Shown piece after piece: positions 17,547 to 25,081 of a stretch of 59,468 nt of DNA (its first letter is position 1; each line of letters begins with the position of its first letter). The notes under the pieces are model-generated. The model did no database searches, was not told the DNA's origin, and saw only the letters and a program-made list of their open reading frames with translations. Origin of the DNA: an uncultured Prevotellaceae bacterium (lineage in GTDB: Bacteria; Bacteroidota; Bacteroidia; Bacteroidales; Bacteroidaceae); contig ONDA01000016.1 of NCBI GenBank assembly GCA_900316475.1, positions 1 to 59,468 on the forward strand. Reading direction: 5' to 3'. The position numbers and the translations under genes are program-made.

Positions 17547-19761
17547 CTTTCATTTCTATCATTATGTTACCACCATTCTTCAGACTGCCGAATAATATTT
17601 CCCGCATCAGTAGCGGCTTCAGCTTTTGCGAAATGACACGATCCATCTCACGCGCACCATATTCAGCGGTAAATCCTTCATTCAGCAAATACTCGAAAGC
17701 TTCCGGACTCAGCGTCATCGTAACCTTTCTTGCACCAAGTTTTGCATCCAGCTCTCTCAGCTTCTTTTGCAGGATCAGCGTAGCCATCGGCTTGTCCATA
17801 TCACGGAAAACGACAGCTCCCGACAGTCTGTTGAGGAACTCTGGCTTGAATGTCTTCTTGACTTGCTTCATCATGGCATCTCCACGGCTGACGTTGTTGT
17901 TAAAGCCAATAGCCCCCTGGGACGCAAACTGTGCGCCTGCATTAGAGGTCATGATCAGCACGACATTCCTGAAGTCAGCGTGCCTGCCCTTGTTATCCGT
18001 CAGTCTGGCATAGTCCATGACCTGTAGCAAAATGTTGTAGATGTCTTGGTGTGCCTTCTCTATTTCATCAAGCAGAAGCACACAGTTGGGGCATTTGCGA
18101 ATAGCATCTGTTAGCAGACCGCCATCCTCGTAGCCGACATATCCTGCAGGTGAACCAATCAGTTTCGCTACAGTATGTTTCTCCGTATATTCGCTCATGT
18201 CGAAGCGTACCAGTGAGATGCCCAGCTCTTTTGAAAGGACACGGGCAACTTCTGTCTTACCTACACCTGTAGGACCGACGAACAAGAGGGAGGCCAAAGG
18301 CTTGTTGTCGTCCAGCAAACCCGCTCTCGACATCTGGACCGCTTCAACGACCTGGCGTATCGCTTCGTCCTGGCCGTAAATCTGCGAGAGCATACGGTTG
18401 GCAAGACTCTCCAGTTGCTGATAGTCGTTTTCCTCTGCTTCAGAGAGTGCCTCCACCTTACATATCTTTGACAACACATCGGCAATCTCCTTCTTGCCAA
18501 TGGTTCTCCCCCTCTCGTCTATCTCCATAGCGGCACCCGCTTCGTCAATCAGGTCGATGGCCTTATCCGGCAGGAAACGGTCGTTCACATACTTGGCACT
18601 GGCTTCTACAGCAAACGAGACAGCGTCGTCATCGTATTTCACCCCGTGGAATTCCTCGTATCGTGGCTGTAGCTGCCTGATGATGTTTTTCGTTTCATCC
18701 ACAGATGGCTCACCGATGTCGATTTGTTGGAAACGACGTATCAGACCCTTTGAACGGGAAAAATGACGGTTATATTCTTCGTAGGTCGTAGAACCGATAA
18801 ATCTAATCTTGCCAGACTCGAGGTATGGTTTGAGCATGTTCGAAGCATCCATCGCACTGTCACCGGTAGCTCCAGCGCCTACAAGCGTGTGAATCTCGTC
18901 AATATAGACAATGTTCGCACCTTCCGGGCGTCCTTCGGCCGAGCGGTTGTCGGCCTCTTCTTGGACCCCGTCCATAATCTGCTTGATCCTGTTCTCGAAG
19001 TCGCCTCGGAATTGCGTACCGGCCAACAGCGTCCCCATGTCAAGCTGGTAGATACGACAGTCCTTCAGCCGTTCGGGTACTTTCTTCTCTTCTATCAGTC
19101 GGGCCAATCCCCAGACTAAGGCTGTTTTACCTACACCCGGTTCTCCAACGTGCAGGGGGTTGTTCTTGTCACGGCGACAAAGCACCTGAATCGTGCGTCT
19201 CAGTTCCTGCTCCCTCCCGATAAGCGGATTGTGGCTCTTGTAGTGGTCGTTCATACAGGTCACAAGCTTCTTCCATGCAGCAGAATCTTCGTCATCTCCA
19301 GACTTATCCAGCAAATGGTCGTCTAACTCATAGAAATTAATCATCTGGCTCATAAAGTCTGACTCCTTATCGTTGAGGCTGTCTTTGAGCAAATATGCCG
19401 CCCATGATTCCGTGAGATTCAATAATCCGTCAACCAAATGGGGAATGTCGACAGACTCCGCACTGCTCAATGACACTTTTTGTACGGCGCTCTCTATGAC
19501 CTTTGCCATTTGAGACGACACTTCGGGCTCGTATTCCACGCCGTCGGGTATCGATTCTACGTTTTCCAGGAATGCCTCGAGGCGTTCCGCTAACCTCTCA
19601 GGACTATAGAATATGTTCAGGGCAGCGTTGAAGTTACTTTCGTCTATCAGTACCATTAGTAAATGCTCAGGCATTATAAACTCGTGCCTGTAGCTCTTAC
19701 AGCACTCATACGCATCCTGTAGGGCGCGTGATGCTCTTTCTGTCTGTTTGATGATCGACAT
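17521..19761 (-). CDS. clpA: ClpA, AAA+ unfoldase subunit of ClpAP protease
   Basis: 746 aa. ClpA unfolds substrates and feeds them into ClpP. There is an N-terminal Clp-N domain (to ~145), a first AAA module with GEPGVGKT (about residue 208) and DEIHTL, and a second with GPTGVGKT (about 495), DEIEKAH and SNAG. The AIGF tetrapeptide near residue 617 matches the IGF/IGL loop that docks on ClpP, so this is a ClpP partner and not a ClpB-type disaggregase; the long middle coiled coil of ClpB is absent. clpP is not in the window. It follows clpS by 5 bp. Confidence 0.93.
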   Translation of the reverse strand: MSIIKQTERASRALQDAYECCKSYRHEFIMPEHLLMVLIDESNFNAALNIFYSPERLAERLEAFLENVESIPDGVEYEPEVSSQMAKVIESAVQKVSLSSAESVDIPHLVDGLLNLTESWAAYLLKDSLNDKESDFMSQMINFYELDDHLLDKSGDDEDSAAWKKLVTCMNDHYKSHNPLIGREQELRRTIQVLCRRDKNNPLHVGEPGVGKTALVWGLARLIEEKKVPERLKDCRIYQLDMGTLLAGTQFRGDFENRIKQIMDGVQEEADNRSAEGRPEGANIVYIDEIHTLVGAGATGDSAMDASNMLKPYLESGKIRFIGSTTYEEYNRHFSRSKGLIRRFQQIDIGEPSVDETKNIIRQLQPRYEEFHGVKYDDDAVSFAVEASAKYVNDRFLPDKAIDLIDEAGAAMEIDERGRTIGKKEIADVLSKICKVEALSEAEENDYQQLESLANRMLSQIYGQDEAIRQVVEAVQMSRAGLLDDNKPLASLLFVGPTGVGKTEVARVLSKELGISLVRFDMSEYTEKHTVAKLIGSPAGYVGYEDGGLLTDAIRKCPNCVLLLDEIEKAHQDIYNILLQVMDYARLTDNKGRHADFRNVVLIMTSNAGAQFASQGAIGFNNNVSRGDAMMKQVKKTFKPEFLNRLSGAVVFRDMDKPMATLILQKKLRELDAKLGARKVTMTLSPEAFEYLLNEGFTAEYGAREMDRVISQKLKPLLMREILFGSLKNGGNIMIEMKDGCLSIGS

Positions 19762-19766
19762 AATGC

Positions 19767-20075
19767 TCAGTTATCTTCGGGTTCTACTGTCAGGCGTAGC
19801 GGGAAACCATTCTCATGGGCCATGTTTGTTGCCTTTTGTGCTTTCGACAGGGCGATGTCGTAGGTGTAGATACCTACCACAGCCTTATCCGAGTGGTGCA
19901 CTTGTAACATCAGCGCCTGGGCATTCTCTTCGCTCAGGAAAAACACCTCTTTTAATATCATGACGACAAACTCCATAGTCGTAAAGTCGTCATTGTGAAT
20001 GATAACCTTATAGCGACGTGGCTCCCGTAAATTCGTTTTCTGACGCTCTCTTATTTGTGACTGTTCTTGTGGCAT
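19767..20075 (-). CDS. clpS: ClpS, N-degron adaptor of ClpA
   Basis: 102 aa. ClpS captures proteins with Leu, Phe, Trp or Tyr at the N-terminus and delivers them to ClpA. The binding-pocket motif is visible as VIIHNDDFTTMEFVV (Asn-Asp-Asp, Met), followed by the HxxGKA-like VHHSDKAVVG and a VGIYTYDIA stretch. The N-terminal ~22 residues are polar and charged, as expected for the flexible tail that engages the ClpA pore. First gene of the operon. Confidence 0.95.
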   Translation of the reverse strand: MPQEQSQIRERQKTNLREPRRYKVIIHNDDFTTMEFVVMILKEVFFLSEENAQALMLQVHHSDKAVVGIYTYDIALSKAQKATNMAHENGFPLRLTVEPEDN

Positions 20076-20129
20076 AGCTTTTTCCGTTTTTTTTCTTGAC
20101 GATGTAATCAGTCCCGTCCATTATTGCTG

Positions 20130-20137
20130 CAAATTTA
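20130..20137 (-). promoter_or_regulatory. Promoter -7 box TAAATTTG for clpS-clpA-aat
   Basis: TAnnTTTG consensus about 55 nt before the clpS ATG. Confidence 0.6.
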
Positions 20138-20388
20138 CGCAAAAAAAGCGATAACTCGTGCAAAGTTGCGAAAAAAAAAGCCAGTTTTTTCAAGTACGCT
20201 TGCCTTTCTTGGCGTTTTGCCTTTTGCCTGACGTACAATTGCCGGAACGCCTTTAACTCCTTCAACTCCTGAACGCCGCAACTAACCGAACTTTCGTATT
20301 TTTAATTAAAAGTAGGTGGAAACGTTAAACTATTTGAAGTTGCGGAAAATATTTAACTTAAAATTCTTTTGTTTTTTAAGATTTTACT

Positions 20389-20396
20389 TATCTTTG
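20389..20396 (+). promoter_or_regulatory. Promoter -7 box TATCTTTG directly before rprX
   Basis: The box ends 4 nt before the ATG at 20401, so the expected transcription start falls on or next to the start codon. The message would be leaderless. Confidence 0.65.
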
Positions 20397-20400
20397 CAGT

Positions 20401-21975
20401 ATGAAGAAAAGTACAATCTGGCTCATTGCCATCGTCATGGGGCTCTCGTTCCTCGGCCTGCTCTTCCTCCAGCTCTCCTATGTGGAGCAGATGGTGAAGA
20501 TGAAGAAAGAGCAGTTCGACGAGTCGGTGAACCGCAGTCTGTATCAGGCTTCGCGCAACCTGGAGATGAACGAGACGCGCCGTTATCTTGAGAAGGATGT
20601 CAACGAGACGGAGCGTCGGGCCTTCAGGCAGGATTCTGTCATGGCCCGTTCGGGGCAGCTCAACGATGTCATCCAGCATACCCACCAGTACTCCGTGTCG
20701 GGCAAGGACGGCACCATCTATTCATCGTTCGAGCTGAAGACCATAACGACCAAGCCGTCGACCATTCCCAAGGCCATGATTCTGCGGTCCGACCGCAGTA
20801 CCATCGACGAGGCTTCGAAGTCGCTGCAGCAGATAGTGCGCAACCGCTACGTCTATCAGAAGGCATTGCTCGACGAGGTGGTCTACAAAATCTTGTATGA
20901 GGCCAGCGAGCGTCCGCTGAAGGAGCGTGTGAACTTCAAGCTGCTCGACCAGGAAATCCGTACGCAGCTGCTGAACAACGGCATCAACATACCGTATCAC
21001 TTCACGGTGTCGACCACCGACGGGCGCGAGGTGTACCGTTGTCCTGAATATTCGGACGATGGTCTGCAGTACAGCTACACACAGGTGCTGTTCCAGAACG
21101 ACCCGTCGTCGAAGATGGGCGTGGTGAAGATTCATTTCCCCGAAATGAGTAACTACATCATGTCGAGTGTGCGCTTCGTCATCCCCGCGCTTATCTTCAC
21201 CGTCGTGCTGCTCATCACGTTTGTCTTCACTATCGTAGTGATATTCCGCCAGAAGCGCTATACCGAAATCAAGAACGACTTCATCAACAATATGACGCAC
21301 GAGCTGAAGACGCCTATCTCGAGTATCTCACTGGCGGCTCAGATGCTCAACGACGATTCCGTGTCGAAGAGCGCGCAGATGCAGAAACACCTGGGCACTG
21401 TCATCGGCGACGAGTCGCGACGACTGCGCTTCCTCGTGGAGAAGGTGCTGCAGATGTCGATGTTCGACCGTAAGTCGGTATCGTTTAAGAAGAAGGAACT
21501 CGACCTGAACGAGCTTATGGAGCAGATAGCGTCGACATTCTCGCTGCGCGTCGAGCATACCGGCGGCAAGATATACACCGAGATAGAGGCTGTCGACTCA
21601 GCCATCTACGTCGACGAGGTACACTTCCAGAACGCTATCACCAACCTGTTGGACAATGCCGTGAAGTATCGCAAGCCCGACGAGCCGCTCAACCTCTATC
21701 TGCGCACGTGGAACGAGAAGGACCGCCTGTGCTTCTCTATCCGCGACAACGGTCTGGGCATCAAGAAGGAGAATGTCAAGAAGATCTTCGACAAGTTCTA
21801 CCGCGTGCATACCGGCAATGTCCACGATGTCAAGGGCTTCGGCCTGGGACTGGCCTACGTCAAGCGCATCATCGACCTGCACGATGGCGACATCAAGTGT
21901 GAGAGCGAACTGGGCAAGGGCACGAAGTTTACCGTCACCCTGCCTATCCTGCAAGAGGATGCCGGTGAAAAGTAG
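20401..21975 (+). CDS. rprX: Sensor histidine kinase, RprX-like
   Basis: 524 aa. Two membrane segments (about 5-25 and 257-280) enclose a ~230-residue periplasmic sensor region. The cytoplasmic part has the H-box MTHELKTPISS (His about residue 298), N-box NLLDNAVKY, G1 DNGLGI and G2 GFGLGLAYV, all intact, so an active kinase. Together with the response regulator 60 bp downstream it matches the RprX-RprY arrangement first described in Bacteroides fragilis. An alternative start inside the first membrane segment would break the anchor, so I keep the ATG at 20401 despite the promoter box touching it. Confidence 0.85.
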   Translation: MKKSTIWLIAIVMGLSFLGLLFLQLSYVEQMVKMKKEQFDESVNRSLYQASRNLEMNETRRYLEKDVNETERRAFRQDSVMARSGQLNDVIQHTHQYSVSGKDGTIYSSFELKTITTKPSTIPKAMILRSDRSTIDEASKSLQQIVRNRYVYQKALLDEVVYKILYEASERPLKERVNFKLLDQEIRTQLLNNGINIPYHFTVSTTDGREVYRCPEYSDDGLQYSYTQVLFQNDPSSKMGVVKIHFPEMSNYIMSSVRFVIPALIFTVVLLITFVFTIVVIFRQKRYTEIKNDFINNMTHELKTPISSISLAAQMLNDDSVSKSAQMQKHLGTVIGDESRRLRFLVEKVLQMSMFDRKSVSFKKKELDLNELMEQIASTFSLRVEHTGGKIYTEIEAVDSAIYVDEVHFQNAITNLLDNAVKYRKPDEPLNLYLRTWNEKDRLCFSIRDNGLGIKKENVKKIFDKFYRVHTGNVHDVKGFGLGLAYVKRIIDLHDGDIKCESELGKGTKFTVTLPILQEDAGEK

Positions 21976-22036
21976 CAGGTGAATAAAGTGCTAAAGGATT
22001 TGAAACAAAAAACAATCAATCGATTAAATAATTTAA

Positions 22037-22747
22037 ATGAGTAAATCTATGGACGACAAACTGAAAATTCTTCTTTGTGAAGACGACGAGAACCTGGGAA
22101 TGCTGCTTCGTGAATACCTGGCCGCCAAAGGCTATGAGGCAGAGTTGTGTGCTGACGGAGAAGCCGGCTTCAAGGCTTTCCTCAAGACGAAGTTCGACAT
22201 CTGCGTCCTCGACGTGATGATGCCTAAGAAAGATGGTTTCACGCTGGCTCAGGAAATCCGGCAGGCCAACGCCGAAATCCCCATTATCTTCCTGACGGCG
22301 AAAATCCTGAAGGAAGACATCCTCGAAGGCTTCAAGCTCGGTGCCGACGACTACATTACCAAACCCTTCTCCATGGAGGAGCTGGTGTTCCGTATTGAGG
22401 CCATCCTGCGCCGTGTGCATGGTAAGAAGAGCAAGGAGTCGACGCTCTACCGCATCGGCAACTTCACCTTCGACACGCAGAAGCAGCTGCTCTCTATCGG
22501 CGAGAAACAGACGAAGTTGACTACCAAGGAGAACGAACTGCTCTCGCTGCTCTGCTCGCACGCCAACGAGATCCTGCAGCGCGACTTCGCCCTGAAGACC
22601 ATCTGGATTGACGACAACTACTTCAATGCCCGCTCTATGGATGTCTACATCACCAAGCTGCGCAAGCATCTGAAGGAAGACCCGCAGATTGAGATTATCA
22701 ATATTCACGGCAAGGGCTATAAGCTCATCACTCCCGACGAGGAGTAA
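22037..22747 (+). CDS. rprY: OmpR-family response regulator, RprY-like
   Basis: 236 aa. The receiver domain has the acidic pair EDDEN, phospho-acceptor in VLDVMMPKKDG (Asp about 59), FLTAK and ADDYITKPF; the C-terminal OmpR winged helix is present (LTTKENELLSLL, RSMDVYITKLRKHL, IHGKGYKL). It is the partner of the kinase immediately upstream. The start may also be the Met at codon 5 (MDDKLKILLCEDD). In this phylum RprY-type regulators have been linked to stress and redox responses; the targets here are unknown. Confidence 0.88.
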   Translation: MSKSMDDKLKILLCEDDENLGMLLREYLAAKGYEAELCADGEAGFKAFLKTKFDICVLDVMMPKKDGFTLAQEIRQANAEIPIIFLTAKILKEDILEGFKLGADDYITKPFSMEELVFRIEAILRRVHGKKSKESTLYRIGNFTFDTQKQLLSIGEKQTKLTTKENELLSLLCSHANEILQRDFALKTIWIDDNYFNARSMDVYITKLRKHLKEDPQIEIINIHGKGYKLITPDEE

Positions 22748-22758
22748 GGCCGGCGACC

Positions 22759-22786
22759 AACCCCCTCCCGTGGAGGGGGCTTTTTT
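22759..22786 (+). terminator. Intrinsic terminator after rprY
   Basis: Perfect 8-bp stem CCCCCTCC/GGAGGGGG with a 3-nt loop, followed by C and six T. Confidence 0.85.
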
Positions 22787-22794
22787 AGCGCGAT

Positions 22795-22971
22795 ATGAAC
22801 AGATACGTACCATATTTGGGATTGACACTGATAGGCATCGGTGTCGTCCTATTGATAGTCTGTAAACTGGCTGGCTGGCAGTCGAACACCGAACTGCTTA
22901 TTGGCCTGATATGTGTCGTTTTAGGCTACTTTATGCACCTTTGGCTGCAGAAACGCGGGCAGAAATACTAA
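22795..22971 (+). CDS. Small membrane protein, 58 aa
   Basis: An open frame ATG to TAA coding for MNRYVPYLGLTLIGIGVVLL... with two hydrophobic segments (about 6-24 and 34-48) separated by the polar loop KLAGWQSNTE and ending QKRGQKY. The hydrophobic pattern, basic C-terminus and position just downstream of a terminator suggest a real small inner-membrane protein. I do not know the family by name. It lies 8 nt beyond the rprY terminator and needs read-through or its own promoter; I see no clear TAnnTTTG box in the short gap. Confidence 0.55.
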   Translation: MNRYVPYLGLTLIGIGVVLLIVCKLAGWQSNTELLIGLICVVLGYFMHLWLQKRGQKY

Positions 22972-23030
22972 ATACTGTTAAAGTAGTGGTAATTCTCAAT
23001 TCGCAATTCTCAATTCTCAATAAAAAGTAG

Positions 23031-23038
23031 TACCTTTG
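23031..23038 (+). promoter_or_regulatory. Promoter -7 box TACCTTTG for rpsF-rpsR-rplI
   Basis: TAnnTTTG consensus with GTAG before it, 50 nt before the rpsF ATG; the preceding stretch repeats CAATTCTCAATT. Confidence 0.7.
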
Positions 23039-23087
23039 CACCCGCTTTAGAGCAAACATAACATTTTATTAATTTTTTTAACGTAGT

Positions 23088-23432
23088 ATGAATCAATACG
23101 AAACCGTTTTCATTTTAACTCCCGTTTTGTCTGATGACCAGATGAAGGAAACGGCCGCAAAATTCAAGAAGGTTCTCACCGATAAGGGTGCAGAGATTCT
23201 GAGCGAAGAGGCCTGGGGATTGAAGAAGATGGCTTATGCTATTCAGAAGAAGTCTACAGGTTTCTACTGCCTGATAGAGTTCAAGGCTGAGCCAGAAGTG
23301 ATTAAGACATTGGAGACTGCCTATCGCCGCGACGAGAAGGTCATCCGTTTCCAGACTGTTAAACTTGACAAGCATGCCGTAGAATACGCTGAGAAGCGTC
23401 GCGCCAAGCTTGGTAAAAAAGAGGAGGCTTAA
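23088..23432 (+). CDS. rpsF: Ribosomal protein bS6
   Basis: 114 aa, first gene of the conserved rpsF-rpsR-rplI operon. It opens [18 protein letters not shown], and has the [23 protein letters not shown] core and the R-R-D-E-K-V-I-R strand typical of S6. S6 binds S18 in the 30S platform; gene order places the partner 3 bp downstream. Upstream leader of about 45 nt could hold an S6:S18 autoregulatory site but I cannot recognise one. Confidence 0.95.
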   Translation: MNQYETVFILTPVLSDDQMKETAAKFKKVLTDKGAEILSEEAWGLKKMAYAIQKKSTGFYCLIEFKAEPEVIKTLETAYRRDEKVIRFQTVKLDKHAVEYAEKRRAKLGKKEEA

Positions 23433-23435
23433 ACC

Positions 23436-23702
23436 ATGGCTGAACAGAGTGAAATCCGTTATCTGAACGCTCCTTCTATCGATACAAAGAAGAAGAAGTA
23501 TTGCCGCTTCAAGAAGAGTGGTATCAAGTACATCGACTACAAGGATCCCGAGTTCCTGAAGAAGTTCCTCAACGAGCAGGGTAAGATTCTGCCCCGCCGT
23601 ATCACGGGCACCTCGCTGAAGTACCAGCGCCGCGTGGCTCAGGCCGTGAAGCGCGCCCGCCAGATTGCGCTGCTGCCTTACGTAACTGACATGATGAAGT
23701 AA
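23436..23702 (+). CDS. rpsR: Ribosomal protein bS18
   Basis: 88 aa. Basic protein with [19 protein letters not shown], the [23 protein letters not shown] core and [13 protein letters not shown] near the C-terminus, all S18 hallmarks. The CRFKK cysteine is retained but the second pair of the Zn-type variant is not seen. Cotranscribed with rpsF and rplI. Confidence 0.95.
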   Translation: MAEQSEIRYLNAPSIDTKKKKYCRFKKSGIKYIDYKDPEFLKKFLNEQGKILPRRITGTSLKYQRRVAQAVKRARQIALLPYVTDMMK

Positions 23703-23724
23703 ACTTGAAGGAGGATAACGCATT

Positions 23725-24300
23725 ATGGAAATTATACTGAAAGAAGATATTATCGGCTTAGGTTTTAAGAACGATATCGTAAACGTGAAGTCGGGCTATG
23801 GCCGTAACTACCTCATCCCCCAGGGTAAGGGTGTTATCGCTTCGCCGATGGCCAAGAAGATTCTCGCCGAGAACCTGAAGCAGCAGGCTCACAAGCTGGC
23901 TGCCCAGAAGGCTGCTGCCGAGGAGAAGGCTGCCCAGCTCAAGGACGTGGCTCTCGAGATTGCTGCTAAGGTCAGCGTTACCGGTCAGCTCTACGGTTCT
24001 GTAGGTGCTGCACAGGTGGCTGAGGAGCTGGCAAAGCTCGGCAAGGAGGTCGACCGCAAGATCATCACCATGAAGGATGCCAAGAAGGTTGGCGACTACG
24101 TGGCTCTCGTACACTTCCACAAGGAGGTCATCGTCGAAATTCCTGTCAAGGTTGTTGCTGAGAACGCTGCCGAACTGAAGGCTGCTGCTGAGGCTGAGGC
24201 TGCCCTGAAGGCTGCCCCCGTTGCTGAGGAAGTTGCTGAGGAGGAGGTCGCCGCTGAGGAAGAGGCTGCACCTCAGGAGGAAGCACCCGCTGCTGAATAA
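23725..24300 (+). CDS. rplI: Ribosomal protein bL9 with long Ala/Glu-rich tail
   Basis: 191 aa against about 148 usual. The N-terminal domain (MEIILKEDIIGLGFKNDIVNVKSGYGRNYLIPQGKG) and the connecting helix are typical; the C-terminal domain ends near residue 150. The remaining ~40 residues are almost only A, E, V and P (AAPVAEEVAEEE and similar), built from repeated GCTGAG-type codons. Such acidic tails are known on some Bacteroidota ribosomal proteins; function unknown. An SD-like GGAGG lies 12 nt before the ATG. Confidence 0.95.
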   Translation: MEIILKEDIIGLGFKNDIVNVKSGYGRNYLIPQGKGVIASPMAKKILAENLKQQAHKLAAQKAAAEEKAAQLKDVALEIAAKVSVTGQLYGSVGAAQVAEELAKLGKEVDRKIITMKDAKKVGDYVALVHFHKEVIVEIPVKVVAENAAELKAAAEAEAALKAAPVAEEVAEEEVAAEEEAAPQEEAPAAE

Positions 24301-24360
24301 CGTATCATAAAATCAAATAATTAACCCGCTGTAAGGCGATCATTATTTATTTAAACATTA

Positions 24361-24392
24361 AATCCCAGTGGTATGCCACTGGGATTTTTTTT
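24361..24392 (+). terminator. Intrinsic terminator after rplI
   Basis: Perfect 11-bp stem AATCCCAGTGG/CCACTGGGATT, 4-nt loop, then a T tract. Confidence 0.9.
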
Positions 24393-24463
24393 GCGCAGGG
24401 GGAATAGTCCGCGGATGGCCCGATAGAGGCGCAGGGGACAAAGTCCGTGGATGGCTCAATGGT
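24393..24463. repeat. Tandem pair of a ~36-bp unit
   Basis: GCGCAGGGGG...AGTCCGCGGATGGC (24393-24428) is followed directly by GCGCAGGGGAC...AGTCCGTGGATGGC (24429-24463). The second unit opens the longer dispersed repeat. Confidence 0.7.
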
Positions 24464-24532
24464 ATTGAAATCTCACGGGTGAGCCGTAAGATTTTCTAAC
24501 GTGCGCGCGCGTAGGTTAGTGAAAACGGGAAC
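24428..24532. repeat. Dispersed intergenic repeat, copy A (copy B at 52938-53041)
   Basis: About 105 bp that aligns along its whole length with 52938-53041 in the same orientation: shared blocks are GTCCGTGG, TGGCTCAATGG, GAAATCTCACGGG, CGCGCGCGT and TAGTGAAA. No ORF is conserved between the two, so a non-coding repeat is likely. Confidence 0.75.
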
Positions 24533-24556
24533 ACAGAAGGAACATACCACAACAAT

Positions 24557-24586
24557 AAAGCCGCCGGACTCTCGTCCAGCGGCTTT
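24557..24586 (-). terminator. Intrinsic terminator of the 66-aa lipoprotein gene
   Basis: On the minus strand, stem AAAGCCGCTGGAC/GTCCGGCGGCTTT with a short loop, followed by ATTGTTG. One mismatch in the stem. Confidence 0.75.
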
Positions 24587-24607
24587 CTCTCTCTTGTTCG
24601 CTTCTGA

Positions 24608-24808
24608 TTACTGAGCAGTAGCAGTAGAGTCAACAACTGCAGCGCTATCGGTAGCAGCAGAATCAGTAGAATCAGCAACCTCAGTAAGGCTGTCAGCAAC
24701 CTCCTCGATAGAGTCAGTGTCAACGGGAGCAGCCTGCTCGGTCTTGTTACCACATGCAGCGAATGAAACAGCTACAACAGCAGCGAATGCAAAAACTAAT
24801 TTCTTCAT
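24608..24808 (-). CDS. Small lipoprotein, acidic, low complexity
   Basis: 66 aa: signal MKKLVFAFAAVVAVSFAACG with a lipobox Cys19, then a tail of only D, S, A, T, E and V (DSIEEVADSLTEVADSTDS and similar). Such small Ser/Asp-rich lipoproteins are common in Prevotella and Bacteroides. An envelope spacer or surface role is possible, but nothing shows a function. It has its own promoter and terminator, so it is probably expressed by itself and rather strongly. Confidence 0.75.
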   Translation of the reverse strand: MKKLVFAFAAVVAVSFAACGNKTEQAAPVDTDSIEEVADSLTEVADSTDSAATDSAAVVDSTATAQ

Positions 24809-24859
24809 TTTTCTAAGCTTTTAAATCTGTAAAACAATCATTTGTTTATTAAAACGATG

Positions 24860-24867
24860 CAAAGGTA
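24860..24867 (-). promoter_or_regulatory. Promoter -7 box TACCTTTG for the small lipoprotein
   Basis: TAnnTTTG consensus about 50 nt before the ATG at 24808. Confidence 0.65.
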
Positions 24868-25036
24868 GGTATTTTTTTGATACGACGTATCGTTTTTTTT
24901 GTTTTTTTTTAGGGTGTTTTTGTAACTTTTTAGCAAAACGTTGAATATCAGATAATTACAAAAAGTTAAAAAAATGTAATAAAAATCGCTTCCGATGATT
25001 TTTTGTAAAAAAGGCCTAATTTTGAGAAAATAGTAG

Positions 25037-25044
25037 TACCTTTG
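25037..25044 (+). promoter_or_regulatory. Promoter -7 box TACCTTTG for mtaB
   Basis: TAnnTTTG consensus preceded by AGTAG, 37 nt before the mtaB ATG. Confidence 0.65.
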
Positions 25045-25081
25045 TGCTCGAAAACAAATATACCTCTTTATATATATATTA

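Larger units (their letters stand above)
20076..20400. other. Divergent promoter region between clpS and rprX
   Basis: No gene seen. It holds a TAAATTTG box for clpS (20130-20137, minus) and TATCTTTG for rprX (20389-20396, plus), with A/T-rich spacer between. An 85-codon open frame across it on the minus strand is low-complexity and runs into clpS in another frame; I do not take it as a gene. Confidence 0.6.
24301..24607. other. rplI 3' region with terminator and dispersed repeat
   Basis: No gene seen. Contents in order: terminator of rplI, a 36-bp tandem pair, the dispersed repeat described at 24428, and the terminator of the minus-strand lipoprotein gene. Confidence 0.6.

Noticed and set aside
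22016-22828. 270-codon minus-strand frame opposite rprY
   Set aside because: Covers rprY and its terminator in antisense; no recognisable protein features.
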